NCBI RefSeq assembly: GCF_009363155.1
Contig: NZ_CP045302.1
Location: forward strand, 2,525,001-2,589,000
Direction: 5' to 3'
Length of the DNA stretch: 64,000 nt
Origin: Azotobacter salinestris
GTDB lineage: Bacteria; Pseudomonadota; Gammaproteobacteria; Pseudomonadales; Pseudomonadaceae
The position numbers and the translations under genes are program-made. Shown here piece after piece: positions 37,144 through 46,336 of this stretch. Position 1 is the stretch's first letter; the number at the start of each line of letters is the position of its first letter. A model generated the notes under the pieces. The model saw nothing but the letters and a program-made list of their open reading frames with translations, made no database searches and was not told the origin of the DNA.

Positions 37144-37878
37144 TCAGGCGGTGCCGAGCCGCTCGGTGATCGCCAGGCGAACTTCCGGATCGGCCTCTTC
37201 GAGCTTGTGCAGCGCCTCCAGCGGCGCGTGCTCCACGGCGGCCAGGCGCACCGTCCAGTCCGGGTCGTGGAGCAGCTCGAGCAGGTCGTCGCCGCGCAGG
37301 CGCGAGGCGATGATGCGCCGGACCTCGGGCTCCGGGTCCTGACTCATGAGCCCCAGACTTTCCTCGGGCAGACGCTTGGCCACCAGCTTGCGCACCTGGC
37401 GGTCCTCGTCGCGCATGAAGCGGAACAGGCGGCCCTGGGGGATGCGCTGAACCACGTAGGCACGCACCAGGTAGTCCTTGTCGGCGGCCATCCGCTCCAG
37501 CTGCTCCAGCGGCAGGCGGTCGGCCACGGTGATGCGCACTTCGCGGTCCTCGTCGTGCATCAGCGCCCCCAACTGCTCGCGGGGCAGGCGGTAGGCGACG
37601 GCACGGCGAACCACCTCGTCGCTGTCGCGGATCAGCGGGGTCAGTGCCTCCACCGGCGAATAGCGTACGGCGATGGCGCGACGCTCCCAGAAGGAGTCGG
37701 CCAGATACTGCACGGCCAGATGCGGATTGTTGCGGAAGAAGCGGTCGATCTGCCGCCCGCTGTCCACCGCCACGCAGGCATCACCCGGCGTGCAGCGGCC
37801 GGTCAGCAGCAGATTCATGCGAAAACTGCAGGCCCGGCAGTCGCCGATGGGGGTGATGTCGCCTTGATCGTCAGCCAT
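37144..37878 (-). CDS. lrv: Leucine-rich repeat variant (LRV) Fe-S protein
   Basis: 244 aa. N-terminal cysteine cluster Cys14, Cys17, Cys29, Cys35, which in the A. vinelandii LRV protein binds a [4Fe-4S] cluster. The rest is a run of about eight LRV repeats of 24 residues (RDSDEVVRRAVAYRLPREQL, HDEDREVRITVADRLPLEQL). Function unknown. Last gene of the nifHDK operon. Confidence 0.95.
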   Translation of the reverse strand: MADDQGDITPIGDCRACSFRMNLLLTGRCTPGDACVAVDSGRQIDRFFRNNPHLAVQYLADSFWERRAIAVRYSPVEALTPLIRDSDEVVRRAVAYRLPREQLGALMHDEDREVRITVADRLPLEQLERMAADKDYLVRAYVVQRIPQGRLFRFMRDEDRQVRKLVAKRLPEESLGLMSQDPEPEVRRIIASRLRGDDLLELLHDPDWTVRLAAVEHAPLEALHKLEEADPEVRLAITERLGTA

Positions 37879-37886
37879 GCCTCACC

Positions 37887-38156
37887 TCAATCCTCGATGA
37901 TTTCCGCCAGGACGATGCCGGAGGCGGAGTCCAGATCGTTGCTCAGCACCGAGCAGTGGTCGCTGGAGTTGACCAGGTAGACGTTGAAACCCGGGCGCTC
38001 GGCGACCGGCTTGGCGTTGACCACGATGTCGTCGTCCATGCAGCAGGTGAAGTGCACACCCGGATGGGCAGCGCGCAAGCTGGCGAGCAGGCTTTCGCCC
38101 AGCCCCCCCTGTTCGGCCTGGCGGATGACATCGTCGAGAAGTGTTTGGCTGATCAT
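37887..38156 (-). CDS. DUF6129 small nif protein
   Basis: 89 aa: MISQTLLDDVIRQAEQGGLG start; HFTCCMDDDIVVNAKPVAER in the middle. A conserved companion between nifY and lrv; unknown role. The Cys-Cys pair (residues 38-39) could bind metal, but this is a guess. Confidence 0.88.
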   Translation of the reverse strand: MISQTLLDDVIRQAEQGGLGESLLASLRAAHPGVHFTCCMDDDIVVNAKPVAERPGFNVYLVNSSDHCSVLSNDLDSASGIVLAEIIED

Positions 38157-38179
38157 GGCTATGTCCTCATCCGGAGCAG

Positions 38180-38908
38180 TTACTGGGTGAAACGTACGCG
38201 CTGGTCGGGCCCGGCGCCCATGGCCTTGGCCAGCCAGGGAGGCGGCGCGGTGGCCAGCACCCGCTGCAGCTCCTCGACGATCTCGCGGGCCGGCCGGGCA
38301 CGGGCCAGACGCACCGGATGGATGCCGGCACGCACCACCTTGGCCGCCGCCGGACCGCCGATGCTCAGGGTGTAGAGCAGCTGGCAGTCGGCGAGCAATT
38401 CTGCCCGGCGCGCATGACGGTCTTCATCGTCGCGGCCGGGACCGGGCTCGCGCAGATCGACCAGGCGAGTCTCGCGGGGCGAAATCTGGTAGATGAGAAA
38501 GCGCGCGCAGTTGCTGAAGATGCCGTCCAGGCGCTCGCCGCTGTCGGAGGCGCAGGCGATACGCACCGAGTAGGGGAATTCGCCCTCGCGATAGGGCTCG
38601 GGGATCGGCAGGGGATCTTCCGGCATGCGTACGCCGCGGCCCTTGAGCAGGCCGAGCGCGCTGTGCAGCTGACGATCGGTCAGCGTCAGCGGCGCCCCGC
38701 TCCCGCACGCCTCGAGCAGACGGGCACGCAGGCGGGAAGCACGCAGTTTGCGCAGACGCGCTTCCGTGATGGGTTCGCCAACGGCGGCAATCAGGGCGCG
38801 CAGCAGGTGGGCGGTGTCCACCCCCTTGAGCGAGCGTGCCGCCAGGGCAATGCGCAGGGCCAGATGGGCCGGCAGGGGGGCCTGGCCGTACGGCGGTTGC
38901 GCACTCAT
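38180..38908 (-). CDS. nifY: NifY
   Basis: 242 aa from ATG 38908, four bases after nifT; the frame upstream of it is a shadow of nifT. NifY binds apo-MoFe protein before cofactor insertion. N-terminal helical NafY-like domain (ALIAAVGEPITEARLRKLRA), then the cofactor-binding domain (VRIACASDSGERLDGIFSNC, LLADCQLLYTLSIGGPAAAK). Confidence 0.95.
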   Translation of the reverse strand: MSAQPPYGQAPLPAHLALRIALAARSLKGVDTAHLLRALIAAVGEPITEARLRKLRASRLRARLLEACGSGAPLTLTDRQLHSALGLLKGRGVRMPEDPLPIPEPYREGEFPYSVRIACASDSGERLDGIFSNCARFLIYQISPRETRLVDLREPGPGRDDEDRHARRAELLADCQLLYTLSIGGPAAAKVVRAGIHPVRLARARPAREIVEELQRVLATAPPPWLAKAMGAGPDQRVRFTQ

Positions 38909-38912
38909 GGAA

Positions 38913-39131
38913 TCAGGCCTCGCCGGCTCGCTTGGCGCGCACGGTGATCGGCAGCTTGGGTTGCGGGATCGGCTCGATGTAGTAGCTCGAACCGTCGCCA
39001 AGCGTGACTTCGCCGCCCCATTGCTCGGGACTGTCATGCTCCAGGGACACCACGATTTCTTCCTGGTCTTTCTTGGCGATATAGAAGGTCAGTTGACCTG
39101 CGTCGTTGCGGCGGATCATGACACTGGGCAT
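38913..39131 (-). CDS. nifT: NifT
   Basis: 72 aa: MPSVMIRRNDAGQLTFYIAK start, same length as A. vinelandii NifT. Small beta protein of unknown role, dispensable in known hosts. ATG at 39131 is preceded by GGAGC; an upstream extension is non-coding. Confidence 0.95.
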   Translation of the reverse strand: MPSVMIRRNDAGQLTFYIAKKDQEEIVVSLEHDSPEQWGGEVTLGDGSSYYIEPIPQPKLPITVRAKRAGEA

Positions 39132-39216
39132 GGGCTTGCTCCTTAGACAGATTTGGCGGTTGCCGCAGGCCGAGGATACTGAAGACCCACCACCTGCAGC
39201 CGCCGCCAAGGAAGTA

Positions 39217-39240
39217 CCGGAGCGGCGCATGCCGCTCCGG
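39217..39240 (-). repeat. Stem-loop between nifK and nifT
   Basis: Perfect 10-bp stem (CCGGAGCGGC, arms 39217-39226 and 39231-39240, loop GCAT) 22 bases after the nifK stop. No T-run. It could protect the nifHDK message and reduce read-through into nifTY. Confidence 0.65.
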
Positions 39241-39261
39241 CCAGGACCACTGAACTACGAC

Positions 39262-40833
39262 TTAGCGAACCAGGTCGTGGTTGTAGTCGGTGGCCTGCAT
39301 ACCGCGGGTTTCCTCGTCCAGACGATCCAGGATCGAGTTCACCAGGGTGGTCAGGATCTGCATGGCGCCTTCGTAGCCCATGGTGGTCTGACGGTGCAGG
39401 TGGTGACGGTCGAAGATCGGGAAGCCGATACGGATCAGCGGAACTTCGAACTCTTTGCCCTTGTGCAGGGTGTCGCGCTGGATGAACTTGCCGTAGCTGT
39501 TGCCGATCATGAAGTCAGGCTTGTCGGTGAAGACCAGCGAGCGCAGGTGCCACAGGTCCTTTCCGACGTAGACGGTGGCGTTCTTGCCGTAGGGCGAAGC
39601 TTCGAGGATGGCGTCGACCGCCTTCTTCCAGCGCTTGCTGCCGTTGTTGCACAGGATGTGCACCGGCTCGCAGCCCAGTTCCAGCAGGAACTTGACCATG
39701 CCCATGACGAAGTCCGGGTCACCCCACAGGGCGAAACGCTTGCCGTGCAGCCAGGTGTGGGAGTCGGTCATCATGTCGACCAGACGGCCACGCTCCTTGG
39801 TCAGGCTTGCCGGAATCGGCTGGCCGCTGATTTCGCTGACTTTCATCAGGAATTCGTCGGTCCAGTCCAGACCCATCGGGATGTTCAGCTTCGGAACTTC
39901 GTGCTTCCAGGTGCCTTCGACCAGTTTCTTGGTCTTCTCCAACTGCCAGGGTTGCAGCAGAACGGTGCTGAGAGCGTTCGGCGCGTCCTTCATCTCTTCC
40001 TGGGTGGTGCCGCCCGCGTACATGCGGAACTGACCGTCAGCCGGGGTATCCAGCACTTCTTCCGGATCGGAGAGCAGGCTGTAGCCCACGCCCATTTCCG
40101 AGAGCATGCGCTTGATCACGCGGAAGTTGCCCAGGTAGGTTTCGAAGCCGGGGACGATGTTGAGCTTGCCGTTGCTGCCAACCACCTTGTCGTCCATGGA
40201 CTTCACGGTGAAGTAGCGAGCAATGCCTTCGAACATGTTGTCCCAGCCGGTCACGTGGCTGCCCACGAAGCTCGGGGTGTGAGCGAACGGCACCGGGTAC
40301 TCGTCAGGAATGAAACCTTCCTTCTTCGAGTTGTTGATGAAGGCGTTGAGGTCGTCACCGATGACCTCGGCCATGCAGGTGGTGGACACTGCGATCATGT
40401 CGGGCTTGTAGGTAGCCTTACAGTTCTGCAGACCGTCCTTCATGTTCTGCTGGCCGCCGAACACCGCCGCGTCTTCGGTCATGGAGTCGGAAACGCAGGA
40501 AACCGGCTCGCGGAAGTGACGGTTGAAGTAGGAGCGGAAATAGGCCACGCAACCCTGGGAACCGTGCACGTAGGGCATGGTCTTCTCGAAGCCCAGTGCG
40601 CACAGGACAGCGCCCAGCGGCTGGCAAGCCTTGGCCGGGTTGATGGTCAGCGCTTCACGCTGGAAGTTCAGTTCCTTGTATTCTTCAGTGGTGGTCCACT
40701 GGAATACTTCGTCGATCTTCTCTTGCGGATGCTTTTCCTCGAAGCCGTCGCGCTTCTTGGCAAGCATGTCCTTGTAATCTTCGTCGAGGAACAGCGGGTA
40801 GCTGGCTTTGATGTTATCGACTTGCTGGCTCAT
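39262..40833 (-). CDS. nifK: Nitrogenase MoFe protein beta subunit
   Basis: 523 aa. P-cluster ligands Cys70, Cys95, Cys153 and Ser188 all found at the A. vinelandii positions. Start MSQQVDNIKASYPLFLDEDY; C terminus GMQATDYNHDLVR. Forms the alpha2beta2 dinitrogenase with NifD. 101 bases after nifD. Confidence 0.99.
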   Translation of the reverse strand: MSQQVDNIKASYPLFLDEDYKDMLAKKRDGFEEKHPQEKIDEVFQWTTTEEYKELNFQREALTINPAKACQPLGAVLCALGFEKTMPYVHGSQGCVAYFRSYFNRHFREPVSCVSDSMTEDAAVFGGQQNMKDGLQNCKATYKPDMIAVSTTCMAEVIGDDLNAFINNSKKEGFIPDEYPVPFAHTPSFVGSHVTGWDNMFEGIARYFTVKSMDDKVVGSNGKLNIVPGFETYLGNFRVIKRMLSEMGVGYSLLSDPEEVLDTPADGQFRMYAGGTTQEEMKDAPNALSTVLLQPWQLEKTKKLVEGTWKHEVPKLNIPMGLDWTDEFLMKVSEISGQPIPASLTKERGRLVDMMTDSHTWLHGKRFALWGDPDFVMGMVKFLLELGCEPVHILCNNGSKRWKKAVDAILEASPYGKNATVYVGKDLWHLRSLVFTDKPDFMIGNSYGKFIQRDTLHKGKEFEVPLIRIGFPIFDRHHLHRQTTMGYEGAMQILTTLVNSILDRLDEETRGMQATDYNHDLVR

Positions 40834-40934
40834 GACTCTCTCCTACGCCCCACTCATCTGTGGACGGCGATAGCGGATGTCGGCTGCGGGCGGGCGGCCC
40901 TCCCACAGCGGACGTTGCGTACGATTGCGGACTA

Positions 40935-42413
40935 TCAGGCGCTGGCGGCGACTTTCTCGGCAGCTTCGGAAGCTTCCCAAGGAGCCTGCAGCTTCTTCCA
41001 GCACGGATTGTTCAGGGTCATGTCCATGTCACGGGCGAAGATGGCGAAGCCGTCGAAGCCGTGGTACGGGCCGGAATAATCCCAGGAGTGCATCTGACGG
41101 AAGGGGATGCCCATCTTCTGGAAGATGAACTTTTCCTTGATGCCGGAGCCAATCAGATCGGGCTTGATCTTCTTGACGAATTCTTCGAATTCATAGCCGG
41201 TCACGTCATCGTACAGCAGGGTGGAGTCACCCATTTCCTTGATGGTACGGTCGTAGTCGTCGTTGTGAGCGAACTCGTAGCCGGTACCCACCACTTCCAT
41301 GCCCAGATCTTCGTAGGCGCCGATCACGTGACGCGGACGCAGGCCACCGATGTAGAGCATGACGCGCTTGCCTTCCAGGCGCGGACGGTACTTGGCGACC
41401 ACCGCTTCCCACTCAGGCTTGTACTTGGCGATGACTTCTTCGCACTTCTTCTGGATGCTCTCGTCGAACTTGGCGGCGATGGCACGCAGCGACTCGATGG
41501 TCTTGGTCGGGCCGAAGAAGTTGTACTCCATCCATGGGATACCGTACTTCTCTTCCATGTGACGGGAGATGTAGTTCATCGAGCGGTAGCAGTGAACCAG
41601 GTTCAGCTTGACCTTCGGGGTCAGCTCGATTTCGGCGATGGAGCCGTCGCCGGACCACTGGGCGACGCAACGCAGGCCCATTTCTTCCAGCAGGATGCGC
41701 GAGGACCAGGCGTCACCACCGATGTTGTAGTCACCGATGATGGCTACGTCGTACGGAGTGGTTTCGAAGCTGTTGTCGTCGTCGCGGTTGCCCAGGACCC
41801 AGTCACGGACTGCGTCGTTGGCGATGTGGTGACCCAGGGACTGGGAAACGCCGCGGAAGCCTTCGCAACGCACCGGAACCACGGTGGTGTTGTGCTCGGC
41901 GCCCTTCACCTTGGACACGGATTCGATGTCGTCGCCGATCAGGCCGATCGGGCACTCGGACTGAATGGAGATGCCCTTGTTCAGCGGGAACAGGGTTTCC
42001 ACTTCGTCGATCAGCTTGGCGAGCTTCTTGTCGCCGCCGAACACGATGTCCTTCTCCTGGAAGTCCGAGGTGAAGTTCATGGTGACGAAAGCGTTCACAC
42101 CGGTGGTGCCGATGTAGTAGTTACGACGGCCGGCACGCGAATACTGGCCGCAACCCACCGGGCCGTGGGAAATGTGGATCATGTCCTTGATCGGACCCCA
42201 GACCACGCCCTTGGAGCCGGCGTAGGCACAGCCACGGATGGTCATCAGACCGGGCTGGGACTTCTTGTTGGAAGTGATGCACTTCTTCGACTGGGTCACC
42301 GACTGGTCGTTGACGGCCAGGTGCTTGGCGCGGTCTTTACGGGCTTTCTCGGGGTAAACTTCCAGGACTTCCTGGATGAGGGATTCGACCTCTTCGCGCG
42401 ACATACCGGTCAT
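40935..42413 (-). CDS. nifD: Nitrogenase MoFe protein alpha subunit
   Basis: 492 aa. P-cluster Cys62, Cys88 and Cys154; FeMo-co ligands Cys275 (NLVHCYRSM) and His442 ([11 protein letters not shown]); Val70 and the HGPVGCGQ loop intact, so the Mo form. Start [20 protein letters not shown]. Active site of N2 reduction with NifK. Confidence 0.99.
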   Translation of the reverse strand: MTGMSREEVESLIQEVLEVYPEKARKDRAKHLAVNDQSVTQSKKCITSNKKSQPGLMTIRGCAYAGSKGVVWGPIKDMIHISHGPVGCGQYSRAGRRNYYIGTTGVNAFVTMNFTSDFQEKDIVFGGDKKLAKLIDEVETLFPLNKGISIQSECPIGLIGDDIESVSKVKGAEHNTTVVPVRCEGFRGVSQSLGHHIANDAVRDWVLGNRDDDNSFETTPYDVAIIGDYNIGGDAWSSRILLEEMGLRCVAQWSGDGSIAEIELTPKVKLNLVHCYRSMNYISRHMEEKYGIPWMEYNFFGPTKTIESLRAIAAKFDESIQKKCEEVIAKYKPEWEAVVAKYRPRLEGKRVMLYIGGLRPRHVIGAYEDLGMEVVGTGYEFAHNDDYDRTIKEMGDSTLLYDDVTGYEFEEFVKKIKPDLIGSGIKEKFIFQKMGIPFRQMHSWDYSGPYHGFDGFAIFARDMDMTLNNPCWKKLQAPWEASEAAEKVAASA

Positions 42414-42462
42414 GGGTATGACTCCTCATTGCTTTGCGTTCATTTGCGGGTAACGGATGGGC

Positions 42463-42521
42463 CGCACTGCGCACTGCGCAGTGCGCAGTGCGACGCTCCG
42501 GCAGGGCCCATCTGCCCTGCC
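42463..42521 (-). repeat. Two stem-loops between nifH and nifD
   Basis: A perfect 15-bp palindrome (arms 42463-42477 and 42478-42492, built from the repeat GCACTGC) and a second 8-bp stem, GGCAGGGC (42500-42507 with 42514-42521). On the transcript the 8-bp stem comes first after nifH. Such structures in Azotobacter stabilise the nifH part of the message and raise NifH above NifDK. Confidence 0.85.
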
Positions 42522-42543
42522 CCGTCCTACTGAAGCGGAGCTA

Positions 42544-43828
<1,285 letters not shown>

Positions 43829-43870
43829 AAGGCTTATCGATTCTTGCCCTTCCCTCAGCAGGAGAGTCCA

Positions 43871-44734
43871 GTGACCGACAGCTTATTAAAGGAAATCTTC
43901 GCCCAGCTCGGCTCGGGCGACATCGTTCCCTACCTGGGCCCGGGCGTCCTGCGTGGAGTCGTTGATTGCAACACGGGCAAGCCGATTCCCGCCGACAGCG
44001 ACAGCCTGATCCTCGCTATGACCGGCGGTCAGCCGATGTCGCCACGTCTCATGTATGAGTTTCCCCGGGCCGCCATGCACCTGGAGAACAAGAAGGGCCG
44101 CAGCTTCATCGAGCGCTTTCTGACCCAGGTCTACGGCGGCAACAACTGGACCCCGTCCCCGGTCCACCAGTGGCTGGCCAGCCTCGATCTGCCCTATATC
44201 ATCGACTGCAACCGCGACACCCAGCTGCAGCGCTGCTATATCGATGCCGGGCGCAAACATACCCTGGTAGTCGGCGCCGCGCGCATCGCCGCGACGCCCT
44301 ACCGCTTCGACCTGTACCAGTTCGAGGACGGCAAGTACCGCAAGGTCGCGCTGGAAGAGGTCGACACCGCCCTGCCGGTGCTGTTCAAGCCGCTCGGCAC
44401 GCCGCTGCCCAAGCCGGGCTACGTGGCCTCGGATGCCGACTTCGTCGACTACATCACCGAGCTGATGGGCGGCTTCGCCATTCCCGACTGGGTCAAGCTG
44501 TGCCGCAAGAACAAGCGCTACCTGTTCCTTGGCCAGCACTTCAACCGTGACACCGAGCGCATGGTGATGAGCGATCTGATCTACGATGCCGCCGAGCCGG
44601 CCGGCTGGGTCCTGATCGATCAGCCAAGCGACAAAGAACGCAAGGTCTGCGAGCGCAAGAACCTGCAACTGATCGAGGCCGACTGGAGCAGTCTCCTCGC
44701 CCTCGCCAACCCCAGTGCCACGGAAGTGGCCTGA
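43871..44734 (+). CDS. SIR2-like domain protein, nif-linked
   Basis: 287 aa from GTG 43871 with CAGGAGAG just before. SIR2_2-like: N-terminal GSGDIVPYLGPGVLRGV where sirtuins have their NAD-binding GAG loop, then SPVHQWLASLDLPYIIDCNR, LPVLFKPLGTPLPKP and KNKRYLFLGQHFNRDTERM. This resembles SIR2-like NAD-binding proteins rather than classical deacylases; there is no zinc-ribbon CxxC. Divergent from nifH with its own NifA-type promoter and followed by one partner gene. Function unknown. Confidence 0.8.
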   Translation: MTDSLLKEIFAQLGSGDIVPYLGPGVLRGVVDCNTGKPIPADSDSLILAMTGGQPMSPRLMYEFPRAAMHLENKKGRSFIERFLTQVYGGNNWTPSPVHQWLASLDLPYIIDCNRDTQLQRCYIDAGRKHTLVVGAARIAATPYRFDLYQFEDGKYRKVALEEVDTALPVLFKPLGTPLPKPGYVASDADFVDYITELMGGFAIPDWVKLCRKNKRYLFLGQHFNRDTERMVMSDLIYDAAEPAGWVLIDQPSDKERKVCERKNLQLIEADWSSLLALANPSATEVA

Positions 44735-44767
44735 CCTCTCTTCCTTCATCTAGACGAGAAGCCAACC

Positions 44768-45331
44768 ATGCTGTTGAAAAGCTACGAAGACCAATCCCTG
44801 CTGTGCAACCTCAGCGTCAAGGGCGCAACCACCGAAGCCGGCGTCGAAGCCTTCCGTGGCGACCTGGTCGTGATCGAAGGCGAAATCGCCGACGACGCCG
44901 GCCGCCGCCTGCCGCCGAAAGCCGTGCTGAAGCAAGCCGGCCTGCTGTTCAAGAACGACAAGCTGAGCATGGTTTCCGGTGGCCTGGATCAACTGGCCCA
45001 CATCCAGCCCTTCTTCGACCGCTACAAGGGCGACCTGGCTGCCGACGTACAAGTGATCTTCTACGTGGGCAACCTGAGCAAGCCGGTTTACACCGAGCTC
45101 GACGGCGTCAAGATGATTCTTCAGCCGCACGAAGAAGGCGCCATCTGGAACACCATGATGGACGACCTGCGCCTGGACAAAGAAGACTTCAAAGGCCAGA
45201 GCGCCGAAGACAAGGTCATCACCATGGCCCAGGGCCTGGCCGACTACAAGCCGAAGTACGAGACCGCCGCCTTCGCCGACGCCCTCGGCTTCGTCTCCAC
45301 CGTCGTGCGTGAGCACCGCGGTCCGGTTTAA
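44768..45331 (+). CDS. Unknown partner of the SIR2-like protein
   Basis: 187 aa: MLLKSYEDQSLLCNLSVKGA start, then RRLPPKAVLKQAGLLFKNDK and VQVIFYVGNLSKPVYTELDG. Soluble, one cysteine, no recognised family. 33 bases after the SIR2-like gene and before a terminator, so the two form an operon. Codon use is like that of the highly expressed nif genes (few rare codons), suggesting strong expression. Confidence 0.82.
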   Translation: MLLKSYEDQSLLCNLSVKGATTEAGVEAFRGDLVVIEGEIADDAGRRLPPKAVLKQAGLLFKNDKLSMVSGGLDQLAHIQPFFDRYKGDLAADVQVIFYVGNLSKPVYTELDGVKMILQPHEEGAIWNTMMDDLRLDKEDFKGQSAEDKVITMAQGLADYKPKYETAAFADALGFVSTVVREHRGPV

Positions 45332-45389
45332 TCGACTGCTCGATCTTCCCCTTTCTTTGGCAAGGATGCTCCACTAGGCCTTGTTCGCC

Positions 45390-45421
45390 ACTCCCCCTTC
45401 CCGCAGGGGGAGTTTTCTTTT
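45390..45421 (+). terminator. Rho-independent terminator of the SIR2-like operon
   Basis: 9-bp stem ACTCCCCCT (45390-45398) with AGGGGGAGT (45405-45413), 6-base loop, followed by TTTCTTTT. Confidence 0.9.
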
Positions 45422-45479
45422 CGGGCCCCGCCTTTTCCCGCCGGCCGCTTCGGCAACGGGACGATCGCCCGCCCTCCCC

Positions 45480-46217
45480 TCAAGCCATGCGCCGCAGCCG
45501 GGTGAAGGCTCCCAGCTCCCACTCGCGCAGCGCCAGCAGCATTCCCGTGCCATGCCGCTTCGCCAGGGGCGCGACCAGACTCTCCTCGTGCAGTTCGGCA
45601 AAGCGCCGGCGCAGCGTGCGGATCTCCGCCTGCAGCTTGGCCAGCGCCGACTCGGTGAGCATGCCGTGGGAAAAGGCCATGACCTCGTCCGTGCCGGCGA
45701 AATCGCCATGCAGGAAATCCCCCAACCCCTGGCGGCGGAAGAAGCTGCGGATCGGCCCGCCGGGCAGCCAGTCGAAATCCCGCGCGATGTTGAGGCGGAC
45801 GCGATTGCCCGGCAGCAGATCGAGCAGGCGCAGACGGTCCAGCCGCGCCAGGCGCCGGATGCACTCCGCCTCGCTGAGCCGGTAGACCTCGAGGATCTCG
45901 CCGACCGTCCATTGGTTCAGCACGCAGACGGCCACCAGCAGCAGCTTCTCGTCGGAGACCAGCTCGCGCTCCTGGCTTTCGCTCAGGGTGTGCAGGCGCA
46001 TTCCGCTCAGCGCCGCCTCCTGGGCCAGCTCGGCGAGACTGAAGCCGAGCAGATGGCTGATCTCGAGCAACCGGTCGAGACTGAAACGTCGGGTTGCGAA
46101 CATGCGCTTGACGCTCGCCTCGGACAGGCCGAGGCGCGTGCCCAGCTCGCGATAGGTGATGCCCTGGGCTTTCAGGCGCTGCTTGAGGGTGCCAATCAGG
46201 CGGTCGAGTTCACTCAT
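45480..46217 (-). CDS. XRE-type helix-turn-helix regulator
   Basis: 245 aa. N-terminal HTH (residues 5-60): LKAQGITYRELGTRLGLSEA, SVKRMFATRRFSLDRLLEIS. The rest (about 80-245) is an effector-type helical region without a recognised ligand fold. Divergent from the acyltransferase operon with a 119-base gap, which it may regulate. Confidence 0.82.
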   Translation of the reverse strand: MSELDRLIGTLKQRLKAQGITYRELGTRLGLSEASVKRMFATRRFSLDRLLEISHLLGFSLAELAQEAALSGMRLHTLSESQERELVSDEKLLLVAVCVLNQWTVGEILEVYRLSEAECIRRLARLDRLRLLDLLPGNRVRLNIARDFDWLPGGPIRSFFRRQGLGDFLHGDFAGTDEVMAFSHGMLTESALAKLQAEIRTLRRRFAELHEESLVAPLAKRHGTGMLLALREWELGAFTRLRRMA

Positions 46218-46336
46218 CGGACAAAGGTATCGTTTTTCGCTACTTACCCGCTAATTGTGCACGACTTTTTCCGACAAGGTTTCGCTTCAATCCACGAGTC
46301 GCCATGCTGGCGACTCCCCCATGCCAGAGATCGATC

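Noticed and set aside
43844-43870. Earlier ATG for the SIR2-like gene
   Set aside because: It lies at the predicted transcript start with no ribosome site; GTG 43871 follows CAGGAGAG.
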